From an uncultured Desulfobacter sp. (lineage in GTDB: Bacteria; Desulfobacterota; Desulfobacteria; Desulfobacterales; Desulfobacteraceae), in NCBI RefSeq assembly GCF_963664415.1, contig NZ_OY761445.1, positions 2,196,501 through 2,260,500 of the forward strand: DNA of 64,000 nt, written 5' to 3'. Below are positions 34,511 to 44,616 of this stretch, one piece after another (the stretch's first letter is position 1; each line of letters begins with the position of its first letter). The notes below the pieces were generated by a model. The model did no database searches and had not been told where the DNA came from. It saw only the letters and a list, made by a program, of their open reading frames with translations. The position numbers were made by a program, and so were the translations under genes.

Positions 34511-35785
34511 TTATCCTTTTTGGCCCTTCAAAGCCGACAGGAATTGGGCGGCAAGGCGTGCTGGATGCACCACGGTTAAATCTGCGGTGTCATCAAGGTA
34601 ACCGCCCAGGTTTATCCGGCATACCGGGCAGTCGGTCACCCAAAGATCCGCACCGGTTGCTTTTGCATTGGCCACCTTATTTTCTGCAATGCCCTTTGAC
34701 ACCTCTGGATATTCATAGAAAAAGGTGCCGCCGCCACCGCAGCAGGAATCCATATCCAACGCCGGGATATATTCAACGCCCTTGAGCGCGTTCAAAAGCG
34801 CCTGGGCGCTTCCCGGGGTGGGCATATGATTTCGCAGATGGCAGGGCTGATGATAGGTAACACGAACCGCTTCATGGTTTTGGGCAAAGACTTCGGGCCG
34901 GGCATGGTTCATGATAAAGGTGCTGATATCCACCACTTTTTCCGCCACACGATTCGCCCGATCCTGATCCAGTCCAAACTCTTTTGCAAGGCCTGGATAG
35001 TCATTTTTCAACGCAGCGCCGCAGGTGGGGCAGTCAACGATGACGGCATCAATCCCTTGGGCACCAAGGCAGGCCAGATTGGTGGTGACATTGTTTTTTA
35101 TCTTTTCCCGTCCGCCGTGGTAAAGCATGGGGATGCCGCAGCAGGTCTGGGTATCAGGGATGATCACCTCAAGCCCCAGATGGCGCAGAATGTCCAGGAC
35201 GGCAAAGCCCGTGTCGTCAAAAAGATAGTTGGTGGCACAGCCTGTAAAATAAGCCACCCGGCCGTATTTCAAATCGGATGCGCCTTTTGAGTTCTGCCCG
35301 GGTGTTCGTTCCAACTCTGTCCGGGCCGCAGATCTGAACGGCACTTTATTTAATACAGGAAACTGCTTTAATGCAATGTTGCCCAACTTGTATTTTAAAG
35401 CAAACAGATCAGGTACAATTTTCTGGGCCATTTTGGCCGCACCCGCCGCCATCCTGATACGAGACTCCTTTGCCAGAAGATAGACCAGACTTTTAATCTC
35501 AGGTCTGTCCCCGTGGTCCCGAATCATCTTTTCGCGCATACGTATATATCGTTCGGGATGATTGATACCCGAAGGGCAGATATTGGCGCAGCTGCCGCAC
35601 ATCAGGCATTTGGAAATAATATCCTTAAGCTTTTCAGATGACTCAATTTTATTGTCTGAAAAAAAATCAATGAGCTGAATCCGGGCTCTGGGAGAAGCGT
35701 CCTCTGCACCCTGGGCTTGGTATGTCGGACACACCGATAGGCAGAACCCGCACCGGTTGCAATTTTGTCCGTATGAATCCGCCAT
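34511..35785 (-). CDS. glcF: 2-hydroxyacid (glycolate/lactate) oxidase iron-sulfur subunit
   Basis: 424 residues. Two 4Fe-4S motifs at the N-terminus (CNRCGFCLSVCPTYQ and CLMCGSCANICPSGINHP) are followed by two CCG domains (YFTGCATNYLF/TCCGIPMLYHGG and YHQPCHLRNH/CCGGGGTFFYEYP). It passes electrons from the flavin subunit to a membrane carrier. ATG at 35785 lies one base after the glcD stop; an in-frame TTG at 35794 is less likely. Confidence 0.87.
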   Translation of the reverse strand: MADSYGQNCNRCGFCLSVCPTYQAQGAEDASPRARIQLIDFFSDNKIESSEKLKDIISKCLMCGSCANICPSGINHPERYIRMREKMIRDHGDRPEIKSLVYLLAKESRIRMAAGAAKMAQKIVPDLFALKYKLGNIALKQFPVLNKVPFRSAARTELERTPGQNSKGASDLKYGRVAYFTGCATNYLFDDTGFAVLDILRHLGLEVIIPDTQTCCGIPMLYHGGREKIKNNVTTNLACLGAQGIDAVIVDCPTCGAALKNDYPGLAKEFGLDQDRANRVAEKVVDISTFIMNHARPEVFAQNHEAVRVTYHQPCHLRNHMPTPGSAQALLNALKGVEYIPALDMDSCCGGGGTFFYEYPEVSKGIAENKVANAKATGADLWVTDCPVCRINLGGYLDDTADLTVVHPARLAAQFLSALKGQKG

Positions 35786-35786
35786 A

Positions 35787-37160
35787 TTACACAAACTTCC
35801 CGGGATTCAGAATGCCGGCCGGATCCACTGCTTTTTTAATCACACCCATGAACTCAACGCTATCTTCATCCATGACCAGCGGCAGATATTCAGTCTTGGC
35901 AAGACCGATTCCGTGCTCACCGGACAAGGAGCCGTTCAGTGAGGCGGCTGCAGCCATAATTTCGTCAAAGGCTTTTTTTACCCGGGCCCACTCCTCTTTA
36001 TTGGCCTTATTCCCCGGAATCATGGGGTGCATGTTGCCGTCGCCGGCATGGGCCATCACCCCCACGAGCAAGTTGTATTTATCTGCTATATCCACGATCC
36101 TACGGGTCATTTCCGGAATTTTACCGGCGGGCACCACAATATCTTCGGTGTACAGACTGGCAGAAAGCTTGGCAAAAACGCCATAGACAGACCGTCTGGC
36201 TTCCCAGAGTTTTTCGCGATCCTCTTCGGTCTTGGCGATCTCAATGCTCACTGCTCCATTGGCTTTAAGCTTTTCAGAAATTTTTTGTATCTCTTTGTCA
36301 CACGCCTCTTTTATCCCGTCCACTTCGATGAGCAAAGAGCCTTCGGCATCCACCGGCAGCCCGATATGGGCATTTTCTTCAACGGTCCGGATGGTGGTTT
36401 TGTCCATCAGCTCCAATGCCACCGGCAGGATACCGGCACCAATGATATCGGCCACGGCGTTTGCCGTGTTATCCAGGTCATCAAAGGTAACAAGCAATGT
36501 GGACACACTTTCAGGCTGGGGCAGAACTTTAAGAATCACCGAGGTAACCATACCCAAAGTTCCTTCGGACCCGCAGAACAGGCTGGAGAGCCGGTAGCCG
36601 GTAACATCCTTGACATTGCGGCTGCCAAAGCGCACGACCTTGCCCGATGCCAGCACCACCTCCATGCCCAAAACATAATCCACCGTCACCCCGTATTTAA
36701 GACACCGGGGACCACCGGCATTCTGGGCCACATTGCCGCCGATTGTGGACACGGCCATAGAGCCGGGATCAGGAGGATAAAAGAAACCGAACGGAGCCAG
36801 GGCCTTTTGAAGATCGGCATTGATCACACCGGGTTCAACAATTACGTACCGGTCTTTGGTGTTGATCTCAAGAATCCGGTTCATTTTTGAAAAGCACAGC
36901 ACCACACCACCCTTGGCCGGTATGCTGGCCCCGCATACCGAAGTACCCGCTCCCCGAGCCGTCACCGGGATTTTATGTGCAGAACATATTTTTAAAATGC
37001 CGGACACCTCATCCCTGGTACAGGGAAACAAAACCAGGTCGGGCATAGCCTCCTCAAAATAAGCATCATAACAATAACAGGCCAGTTGTTCGGGGGAATC
37101 ATAGCATCTATCCGTGCCCACGATTTCTTTGAGGCGGCCTATGTCATCTGGATCGATCAT
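35787..37160 (-). CDS. glcD: FAD-linked 2-hydroxyacid dehydrogenase
   Basis: 457 residues; oxidises D-lactate, glycolate or a related 2-hydroxyacid. The FAD domain (PCMH type) shows PVTARGAGTSVCGASIPAKGG, GFFYPPDPGSMAVSTIGGNVAQNAGGPRC and YRLSSLFCGSEGTLGM. The C-terminal half carries VGVMAHAGDGNMHPMI and LNGSLSGEHGIGLAKTEYLP. Cotranscribed with the iron-sulfur subunit. D-lactate is a common substrate in sulfate reducers, but the two substrates cannot be told apart here. Confidence 0.87.
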   Translation of the reverse strand: MIDPDDIGRLKEIVGTDRCYDSPEQLACYCYDAYFEEAMPDLVLFPCTRDEVSGILKICSAHKIPVTARGAGTSVCGASIPAKGGVVLCFSKMNRILEINTKDRYVIVEPGVINADLQKALAPFGFFYPPDPGSMAVSTIGGNVAQNAGGPRCLKYGVTVDYVLGMEVVLASGKVVRFGSRNVKDVTGYRLSSLFCGSEGTLGMVTSVILKVLPQPESVSTLLVTFDDLDNTANAVADIIGAGILPVALELMDKTTIRTVEENAHIGLPVDAEGSLLIEVDGIKEACDKEIQKISEKLKANGAVSIEIAKTEEDREKLWEARRSVYGVFAKLSASLYTEDIVVPAGKIPEMTRRIVDIADKYNLLVGVMAHAGDGNMHPMIPGNKANKEEWARVKKAFDEIMAAAASLNGSLSGEHGIGLAKTEYLPLVMDEDSVEFMGVIKKAVDPAGILNPGKFV

Positions 37161-37641
37161 CTTTACATCATCCTACTAATAGTGTTCAAACAAGACCCAA
37201 CTATAGGGATGCTTTAGCTGTTGTCAATCGCCCTTAATAGTGGCCGCCTTGGGCCACTAATTTGCTTTCAGGGTCATCACTTGTCCTTTTCTGTTCAGTT
37301 ATCAATCAGCAACAGCCTTTCCATAAAATGTTCATTTTAACCCCATCGTTGCAGAAATCATGTGGATTTTAGCGTATTCATTCTTTTTTAAAAATTTTTT
37401 ATGCAACGTTAGGATAAGTTCCATCATCAAATAAGGCCTGCGCCAATTTTATTCGGATCGAATCCTCCCAATTGCGCACAGATTTGTCATGTGCCGGATG
37501 CCCGCATAAAAAAGCAAACATTCACAAATTTTACACAGGAATACAACAAATTGGTTTATTTTAAAAGGACCGGCAATGAAGAGGCCCATGCAGGCTATTG
37601 GCTTTTGACCCCCGGCAAAGGATGGGATAAAATAGACAGCC
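37161..37641. other. Intergenic region with a perfect hairpin at 37238-37259
   Basis: 481 bases between divergent genes, with no protein-like frame. TAGTGGCC-N6-GGCCACTA is a perfect 8-bp stem without a T-run on either side, so it is not a standard terminator. It may be an operator or processed RNA. Nothing else stands out. Confidence 0.45.
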
Positions 37642-38319
37642 ATGAAAGAAAAAATCAGAATTATAGAACACGGCCAAGGTTGGATCTGCCTGGAAAAACC
37701 CGGGGGAATGAGTGTCCATAACGATCCTGGCAAGGATATGATATCGATCCTTCAAAAAAGCCTGGGCCGTGGCAGTGTGGAGAAACTCCAGCCCGCACAC
37801 CGCCTGGATAAGGAGACCTCGGGACTGCTCCTTGTAGCCACGACCCAAGAGACCCTGACCGACCTATCGGCCCTTTTTGCAGCAAGGAAAGTGACAAAAC
37901 GCTATAAAGCCCTGGTCCACGGACATTTTGACCAGGACCGGGGATCCTGGGATACTCCTCTAACCAAATCCGCCGGCGGCAGAACCGATCCCCGGGGCCG
38001 GGGAAAACGGGTCAAGGCCTTGACCGGCTACACGGTTTTGGACCGGTCCATCCATTATACCCTTCTGGACATTGAATTGTTCACCGGGCGCAAACACCAG
38101 ATCCGGCGCCACGCCAAACTAGCAGGACACCCGGTGGTGGGCGATCCCCGGTACGGATCGCCCAGAGCCCTTGAATTCTTAAAAAACCAAAAGCAGTTTG
38201 AATCCATGGGCCTACAGTCCTATTTCCTCAAGTTCCAGGATAAGGGCAGGACCATCACCCTGGAGCTGCCGGATTTGCCCCTGGAGGCTGCACGACTATT
38301 TGAAGAGGACAAATCATAG
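37642..38319 (+). CDS. RluA-family RNA pseudouridine synthase
   Basis: 225 residues. The catalytic aspartate lies in AHRLDKETSGLLLVA, and later blocks are RYKALVHGH and LFTGRKHQIRRHAKLAGHPVVGDPRYG. No S4 domain is present, so it is one of the short RluA/TruC-type enzymes acting on tRNA or rRNA uridines. Appears to be transcribed alone. Confidence 0.88.
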   Translation: MKEKIRIIEHGQGWICLEKPGGMSVHNDPGKDMISILQKSLGRGSVEKLQPAHRLDKETSGLLLVATTQETLTDLSALFAARKVTKRYKALVHGHFDQDRGSWDTPLTKSAGGRTDPRGRGKRVKALTGYTVLDRSIHYTLLDIELFTGRKHQIRRHAKLAGHPVVGDPRYGSPRALEFLKNQKQFESMGLQSYFLKFQDKGRTITLELPDLPLEAARLFEEDKS

Positions 38320-38546
38320 AGCCATAAAATGCAACTCTATCATATTGCATAATCGGACCCGGCTTCTTGGACATAATCGCTGCTTAATTTATAAATAGAA
38401 TTTTTAGCTTTCTGAGAAAAAAATGGTGTTACATCTTGATTAAAGATCAGGACCCTTTGATCACTGATCAGGATGTGCCCCACTCATAGTAGGCTAAGCG
38501 TCCGAGTAAGTGCGATCCAACGATCGTTTAACATCATTTTTAAGCA

Positions 38547-39155
38547 TTACTCAACATTGATAATTCTATCGACACCGGTGTTGTATTCAACTATTGAATT
38601 ATTGCCAAAATTATTTGATAGATCCGTTTTAACACTACTGCTGCGCATTCTGGATAAAAATCTGACTAAATATATCCCTGGCCCATTTATCCTTGAAACA
38701 TAAGATATTTCGTATTTCTCACTTGGCCCGATATCAATAAAATCCCAAACGACCTTTTCGAATCCCCGGTACCGAGAACTGCCAATATAAATAGGCGTTC
38801 CATAGATAGGCCGACCATCTTCAAAATCAATCTTTGAGATTAGGATCGTTTTATCATTTAGTGAAACCCGAACATCTTCATTTCCGATATTTTTCAATTG
38901 TACCGAAATTGAAAAAACTGTACCTTCCCCTTTGATATGTAATTTTTGTATACTCATTTCTGATAGTATGCGAGAATGCATGCTTGTTTTTTGCTGCAGC
39001 TCTAACACTTGCAAATCCGCGATATATTCTTCATTCTTGATCCAAGTTCCATACACGGCCCAAACAGCAACGCAAATTGCAGCCAGCATTGAGAATACAT
39101 CCTTTGCCACAGCCACTTTTCCAACAAGCTTCATCTTATTAGGTTGCTTCAACAA
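38547..39155 (-). CDS. Hypothetical single-span membrane protein
   Basis: 202 residues. One N-terminal membrane segment (VFSMLAAICVAVWAVYGTWI, residues 20-39) is followed by a likely extracytoplasmic domain rich in beta-strand patterns (GEGTVFSISVQLKNIGNEDVRVSL, YGTPIYIGSSRYRGF). The order resembles small immunoglobulin-like export domains, but I recognise no family. Its composition is more AT-rich than its neighbours, so recent acquisition is possible. Confidence 0.6.
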   Translation of the reverse strand: MLKQPNKMKLVGKVAVAKDVFSMLAAICVAVWAVYGTWIKNEEYIADLQVLELQQKTSMHSRILSEMSIQKLHIKGEGTVFSISVQLKNIGNEDVRVSLNDKTILISKIDFEDGRPIYGTPIYIGSSRYRGFEKVVWDFIDIGPSEKYEISYVSRINGPGIYLVRFLSRMRSSSVKTDLSNNFGNNSIVEYNTGVDRIINVE

Positions 39156-39439
39156 GTTGCCCTTTAATTTTTATTTATATCTCGCACTCATTTATCTAAA
39201 TAAATAACATACGAAAAGCAAAAATATCCAGCGCTCTATAGAGATTATATGATATCAGCGGGAAAACTTTTACCACTATTAACGATAATTCGCAAAGGCT
39301 TCCATTTAAAAGTTCTTAATATATTGCAAACTCTTGGCCGGAATATTGGGCGATTGCCCAATCTACTGCATCCCTTGTTGTTAATCCACAGATTTGATAT
39401 ATCTGCATCGGAGAATGACGATGGCGGAGATAAGATTAA

Positions 39440-42139
39440 TTGGCGGAAAAAACTAAAGAACAACCGGTCGTTTCGGTCATGCCGGACCAGGCGTTGGTGC
39501 TTGAATGGGAAACGGTAAAAGGCACGAGCCACCCGGACCAGATACAGCACCTGAAGGAAGTTACCAAAACGGTTGAAACCCGAAAAGACGACTGGTTGTA
39601 TGACCTGGGATTTAAGCAATTTCCGTTGGAGTTTTCAGCCTCCCTGGACTATTTCCTACGATTTTCCCGCTGTTTTGTCCGGGAGTTGTTCAAAACGGCC
39701 GAACTTGAAACCTTGAGGCAGGACGCTGTCATCGGCGTACCGCCGGGGCTTGTCGGCGATTTTATTTCAGCCTGCCCCCTGATGGCCGGGTCCGAATATG
39801 TAAATGCAGGGATGCTTGAAAGGCTGTGGAAGGTATTTAATGCAGCTTATTCCCGTGACATCGAGAAATTCGAGGGGCCTGTCAGTGACTATTTTCGGAG
39901 GAAGAATCCTGATCTTCACCCGGCGGGCCGGGTGTTTTTCCATCTGGTGGAAAATAAAAATTCCGACCTGCCCTTTGCTTTTATGGCTACCTATTCCGCA
40001 GGCATGGGGACCAATGGGAAGCCTAAGCATCTGCCCCTGAAACATGCCATTGAAACCCATGACGATGATGCGCTTTTGACCCTTTTATCCACAGTGTACA
40101 AGGCGGCGGAACAAAGCCGAATCGTGACGGACCTCATTGACTCCGGCGAATTGTTCCATCCCCTGGCCTGGGACGGGGATGAGGCGTTTGCATTTTTAAA
40201 GGAGATCCCGGATTATGAGGCCTGTGGGGTACTCTGCCGGATTCCGGATTGGTGGAAACAAACCGCAACGCCTCCCCGGGTAACCATCTCCCTGGGAGAC
40301 AAACAACCGGCCATGGCCGGCCTGGATGCCATGCTTGACTGCAACGTTAAAGTGGGCTTAGGCCATCTGGAATTGTCAAGGCAAGAGGTTGAAACCATAC
40401 TGGAACAAACCCAGGGCCTGGCGTTTATCAAAAACAAATGGGTGGCCGTGGACCCGGAAAAGCTGAGGCAGGCCCTGAAAGCCTGCGACCGCATTGAAGA
40501 CCTGGCCGCCTCGGGCATGTCCCTGGGAACCGCCATGCGAACCCGGTTGTCCCCGGAAAAAATGCTTGGCCGAGATGATGACGGCCAGGTGGATGTCAGT
40601 ATCACCAACGGCACATGGCTGACATCCGTACTGGAAAAGATGACCCACCCGGAACAGGTGGACCCGGTGGTACCAGGCAAAGGCTTCAAGGCGGCACTGC
40701 GTCCCTACCAATCCAAGGGTGTAGACTGGCTGAACTTTCTGGCGTCATACGGATTCGGGGCCTGCCTGGCCGATGATATGGGGTTGGGAAAAACCGTCCA
40801 GATCCTGGCATGGCTGAGTACATTGCCCTCAAGCCAGAAACGCCCGGCAACGCTTTTGGTGGTGCCAGCCTCCCTGATTTCAAACTGGGAGTCGGAAATT
40901 AACCGATTTTTGCCCGGCCTCAAAGTCTGTGTGGCCCACCCAGGATTTACATCATCGAATTCACAACCCAACAAGGCGAAGAAAAACAAAGAATTCAAAC
41001 TGACCAAAACCCAGCTGAATCGCCTGGACCTGGTCATTACCAGCTACACCCTGGTAAAAAAATACGACTGGCTTGCCACATATTCCTGGCGCTGCCTGAT
41101 TCTGGATGAGGCCCAGGCCATTAAAAATCCCGGTACCCAGCAGACCCGGGCGATCAAATCCCTGCCTGCCGCCCACCGGGTCATCATGACCGGCACACCT
41201 GTGGAAAACCGGCTGTCGGACCTGTGGTCCTTGTTTGATTTTTTGAATCCCGGGCTTTTGGGCAACAAGAAAGAATTTTCCGACTTTGCCAAAACCCTGA
41301 AAGACGATCCCAACGGATATGCCAGACTGCGGCAAATGATCTTTCCCTATATCCTGCGCCGCCTCAAAACAGACAAGACTGTGATCAAAGATTTGCCTGA
41401 CAAGGTGGAGATGAAGATCTTTGCCGATTTAAGCCCCAAACAAGTGGTGCTGTACAAAAAATCGATCAAAGATTTGAAACGGGCCATTCAAACCGCCGAG
41501 GGTATCCAAAGAAAGGGCCTGGTGCTCTCCTTTCTGCTCCGGTTCAAACAATTGTGCAACCATCCGGATCAGATCACAGGCTCAGGGGATTTTAAGGCCA
41601 GCCACAGCGGGAAATTCATGCGCCTGGGCAGTATCTGCGAAACCGTGTATGAAAAACGGGAGCGGGTGCTCGTGTTCACACAGTTCAAGGAGATGACAGA
41701 GCCGTTGCGGGCCTTTCTCGAAACCATTTTCCACCACCCGGGACTTGTACTCCACGGATCTGTGCCTGTCGCAAAACGCAAAAAACTGATACAAACGTTC
41801 CAGGAGAACGCCTATTGTCCCTTTATGGTGCTGTCGTTAAAAGCCGGGGGGGTGGGCCTGAACCTGACCCGGGCCAACCATGTGGTCCATTTTGACAGAT
41901 GGTGGAATCCGGCTGTGGAAAACCAGGCCACGGACCGGGCATTTCGCATCGGGCAGACCAAAAAAGTGTTGGTGCATAAATTTGTAACCCGGGGCACCAT
42001 TGAGGAAAAGATTGATTTGATGATCAGTGAAAAACAGGCACTTGCCGACCAGGTGGTAACCGCCTCCGCCGAAGGACTGATCACGGAAATGGATGATCAA
42101 GATCTGCTCGACCTGTTTCGGCTCTCTTTGCCGGAATAA
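39440..42139 (+). CDS. SNF2-family DNA translocase (HepA-like)
   Basis: 899 residues. The N-terminal 400 residues are a family-specific accessory region. Helicase lobe 1 follows: ACLADDMGLGKTVQILAW (Walker A, near 445), VVPASLISNWESE, CLILDEAQAIKNPGT (Walker B), VIMTGTPVENRLSDLW. Lobe 2 has VLVFTQFKEM, LSLKAGGVGLNL and WWNPAVENQATDRAFRIGQ. It moves along duplex DNA and remodels protein-DNA complexes. TTG at 39440 is the first usable start after an in-frame stop. It is 39 bases upstream of the SWIM gene, with which it surely acts. Confidence 0.9.
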   Translation: MAEKTKEQPVVSVMPDQALVLEWETVKGTSHPDQIQHLKEVTKTVETRKDDWLYDLGFKQFPLEFSASLDYFLRFSRCFVRELFKTAELETLRQDAVIGVPPGLVGDFISACPLMAGSEYVNAGMLERLWKVFNAAYSRDIEKFEGPVSDYFRRKNPDLHPAGRVFFHLVENKNSDLPFAFMATYSAGMGTNGKPKHLPLKHAIETHDDDALLTLLSTVYKAAEQSRIVTDLIDSGELFHPLAWDGDEAFAFLKEIPDYEACGVLCRIPDWWKQTATPPRVTISLGDKQPAMAGLDAMLDCNVKVGLGHLELSRQEVETILEQTQGLAFIKNKWVAVDPEKLRQALKACDRIEDLAASGMSLGTAMRTRLSPEKMLGRDDDGQVDVSITNGTWLTSVLEKMTHPEQVDPVVPGKGFKAALRPYQSKGVDWLNFLASYGFGACLADDMGLGKTVQILAWLSTLPSSQKRPATLLVVPASLISNWESEINRFLPGLKVCVAHPGFTSSNSQPNKAKKNKEFKLTKTQLNRLDLVITSYTLVKKYDWLATYSWRCLILDEAQAIKNPGTQQTRAIKSLPAAHRVIMTGTPVENRLSDLWSLFDFLNPGLLGNKKEFSDFAKTLKDDPNGYARLRQMIFPYILRRLKTDKTVIKDLPDKVEMKIFADLSPKQVVLYKKSIKDLKRAIQTAEGIQRKGLVLSFLLRFKQLCNHPDQITGSGDFKASHSGKFMRLGSICETVYEKRERVLVFTQFKEMTEPLRAFLETIFHHPGLVLHGSVPVAKRKKLIQTFQENAYCPFMVLSLKAGGVGLNLTRANHVVHFDRWWNPAVENQATDRAFRIGQTKKVLVHKFVTRGTIEEKIDLMISEKQALADQVVTASAEGLITEMDDQDLLDLFRLSLPE

Positions 42140-42178
42140 GTCAATAGTTTAAGATCTAAAGGCAAAAGGAATCCAACA

Positions 42179-43261
42179 ATGTATTACGGGTATGGCAAAT
42201 ACGTGAGCGTGGCCGAAAAACGGGCAAAGGCCGAAAAAAAGCTTGCAGCCCTAAAAAAGAAAAACCCTGATATTCAACCCGTGGTCCTTGAGGGTCAGGC
42301 ACTGGCAAAAACCTGGTGGGGCAAAGCCTGGAACAAAAACCTGGAACGATACGCCGATTATGCCAACCGGATCGGCCGAGGTCGCAGTTATGTCCGGCAC
42401 GGGGCAGTTCTGGATCTTAAAATTCAGCCCGGCAAGGTCTCAGGCCTGGTCATGGGAAGCACCAGCACCCCCTACCGGATCACCGTCACCATTAAACCTA
42501 TCCCCCAAAAACAATGGCAGCACATCAAAAATCAGTGCAGGGGAAAAATGGATAGCATCAAGCAACTGATGACCGGCAAGTTTCCCAAGGCCCTTGAAAG
42601 CCTGTTTACCCAGAAAGGCAAAGGTCTTTTCCCTTCTCCCAAAGAGATTGAACTGGATTGTTCCTGCCCGGACTGGGCAGTCATGTGCAAACATGTGGCC
42701 GCCGTTCTGTACGGGATAGGGGCTCGCCTGGACCAGGATCCGGCCCTGTTCTTTATTTTAAGAAAGGCAAAGGTCGACGACCTGGTGGCCGAAACCGTCC
42801 AAGAGAGCAAAAAAGACCTCCTGAACAGGTCCGGGAAAAAATCCTCAAGAATCATTGATGAAAAAAGCCAGAATCTGTCGGATATGTTCGGTATCGACAT
42901 TGATATGGACGAAGCCCCACCCTTGCCTTCGGCAAAAACCAAGCCTGCCGGTAAAGCATCTGTCAAATCCCACAAATCAAGGGAAGGGAAATCAAAACCA
43001 GGTCGGCCAAAGGCGGTAAGGGGCAAGAGCAAGGCCTCCACCACAAACAAAACAGATTCTTCAAAGATCAAAAATGCCGCAGGCATTGAAACCCTGTTTA
43101 AGCGACGAACAAAACGCCATACAACGGTTGCCGAAGTCATTGAGAAATCAGACATGGACCCGCAAAAGGTCAGAAATATTCTGTCTAATCTTGTCAAAAA
43201 AGGTAAGCTGGAACGGGTATCAAGGGGCATTTACAAATGGGTACGGCCAGAAAAACATTAG
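42179..43261 (+). CDS. SWIM zinc-finger protein with AT-hook-like tail and winged helix
   Basis: 360 residues. The SWIM finger is LDCSCPDWAVMCKHVAAVLYGIG (CxCx(n)CxH, near residues 158-180). After an acidic/Met stretch comes a Lys/Ser-rich tail (residues 250-305) with an AT-hook-like core KPGRPKAVRGKSK. A predicted winged helix closes the protein (TTVAEVIEKSDMDPQKVRNI, LVKKGKLERVSRGIYKW). All three parts bind nucleic acid. Partner of the SNF2 translocase just upstream; ribosome site AAAGGAA. Confidence 0.85.
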   Translation: MYYGYGKYVSVAEKRAKAEKKLAALKKKNPDIQPVVLEGQALAKTWWGKAWNKNLERYADYANRIGRGRSYVRHGAVLDLKIQPGKVSGLVMGSTSTPYRITVTIKPIPQKQWQHIKNQCRGKMDSIKQLMTGKFPKALESLFTQKGKGLFPSPKEIELDCSCPDWAVMCKHVAAVLYGIGARLDQDPALFFILRKAKVDDLVAETVQESKKDLLNRSGKKSSRIIDEKSQNLSDMFGIDIDMDEAPPLPSAKTKPAGKASVKSHKSREGKSKPGRPKAVRGKSKASTTNKTDSSKIKNAAGIETLFKRRTKRHTTVAEVIEKSDMDPQKVRNILSNLVKKGKLERVSRGIYKWVRPEKH

Positions 43262-43345
43262 ACTCCGGCCCGGTTTACGTCAAGCGTTCAGTTTACATCC
43301 ATTTCTTTAAGAAAGTCTGTGTAACCCAAACATTTTTTAACTTTC

Positions 43346-43393
43346 GTTGTGGGCTGAACTCCGGTGAACAACCAGGCCGGTCCATGACTGTTA
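43346..43393 (+). repeat. Dispersed intergenic element, copy B
   Basis: 48 nt from GTTGTGGGCTGAAC through CCGG...CCGG to GGTCCATGACTGTTA. Closest to copy C. It lies in the gap before the YitT-like gene, same strand. It is preceded at 43312-43328 by AAAGTCTGTGTAACCCA, whose near-copy is at 57723-57739. Confidence 0.6.
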
Positions 43394-43442
43394 TTTTGGT
43401 CATCTGAAGGTATGAGCATTGGTATCAAAAAAGGAGTTTTAC

Positions 43443-44402
43443 TTGGCACGAAGAAAACTGAAAGAAGCAGTTAAACAAAAACTTGAATCCCCCGGCTGGC
43501 AAAAACTGTTGCGGATTTCCAACCAACAGTTGGCCATTACCATAGGTGCGGCGCTCAACGCCTTTGCCTATGTATTGTTTCAAATGCCCTACAACCTGGC
43601 TGCAGGCGGGGTATCCGGATTGGGTATTATTGTAAATCATCTGACCGGATTTTCCCCAGGGTTATTTTATTTTACAGCAAACATCCCATTGTTCGTCCTT
43701 GGCTTTTTCACCTTGGGCAGGTGGCGGTTTATATTCAATTCCACATTGGCCGTTATCGTGTTTTCCGGAGCCACGGAATATCTTATTGTTCATATGCCAA
43801 CGGTGTTTTCTCAATTTCCCATCACAGAGAACAAACTTCTGGCAACCATTTACAGCGGACTGCTCGTTGGTATCGGTACGGGTATTATCTACCGGTTCGG
43901 GGGCACCATCGGCGGCACATCCATCATTTCCAGGATCATTTACAATAAAACCGGATTTCCCATGTCCCAGTCCGGTTTGTACGTGGATGTAATCATTATT
44001 GCCGTTGCCGGATTTGTATTCAGCTGGGAGACCTCTCTACTGGCTTTTCTTGCGATTCTCATCGCAGGCATGAGCGCAGATTTCGCCCTGGAAGGAACCA
44101 GCCAGATGCGCACCCTTATGATTATTACAAAAAATCCCGAACCTCTGCGGTATGCCATTATCAACGAATTGAAGCGCAGTGTAACCATGTGGCAGGGAAA
44201 AGGCGGGTATTCCGGAGAAGAACGTACCCTTTTATATCTCACCGTACTGCGTTCCCGGGTGTATGATGTAAAATTCATCGTTAACCGGATCGATCCTGAT
44301 GCATTCATGGTGGTCGGGGTATCCCAGCAAACCTGGGGCGGATATACCCTGAAAAAACAAAAAGACAGGGCAAGGACTTCAGTCCATGAGGCTGACCGAT
44401 AG
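43443..44402 (+). CDS. YitT-family (DUF2179) membrane protein
   Basis: About 319 residues. Five to six helices (AITIGAALNAFAYVLF, AAGGVSGLGIIVNHLTGFSPGLFYF, GLLVGIGTGIIYRFGGTIGG and others) precede a C-terminal cytosolic DUF2179 domain (TMWQGKGGYSGEERTLLYLTV, then DPDAFMVVGVSQQTWGG). Function unknown in the family. TTG 43443 has AAGGAG six bases before it and is preferred over the upstream in-frame TTG at 43419. Confidence 0.82.
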   Translation: MARRKLKEAVKQKLESPGWQKLLRISNQQLAITIGAALNAFAYVLFQMPYNLAAGGVSGLGIIVNHLTGFSPGLFYFTANIPLFVLGFFTLGRWRFIFNSTLAVIVFSGATEYLIVHMPTVFSQFPITENKLLATIYSGLLVGIGTGIIYRFGGTIGGTSIISRIIYNKTGFPMSQSGLYVDVIIIAVAGFVFSWETSLLAFLAILIAGMSADFALEGTSQMRTLMIITKNPEPLRYAIINELKRSVTMWQGKGGYSGEERTLLYLTVLRSRVYDVKFIVNRIDPDAFMVVGVSQQTWGGYTLKKQKDRARTSVHEADR

Positions 44403-44616
44403 TCCTTATGTCTTTGCTATGCCTTGAAAACCCGGCTGATATCATCGAGGCCTTCGCTGTCGATGATATCCCCCCCGGATCATGGACCCTGATTATCCAA
44501 AAACTGAAATCCCGAAGCACTGTTACCCCGCCTTGTGACGATGTCGGGCGATGCCTATACCCATGAACGCAGGACGCATAAAAAAACGTTTTAAATCTTG
44601 TGGCGCTGCAACACGA

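Noticed and set aside
36027..36890. 287-codon plus-strand open frame
   Set aside because: Antisense shadow of glcD.
44408..44566. Small plus-strand open frame (52 codons) after the YitT gene
   Set aside because: The sequence looks mildly protein-like, but there is no ribosome site and no recognisable family.
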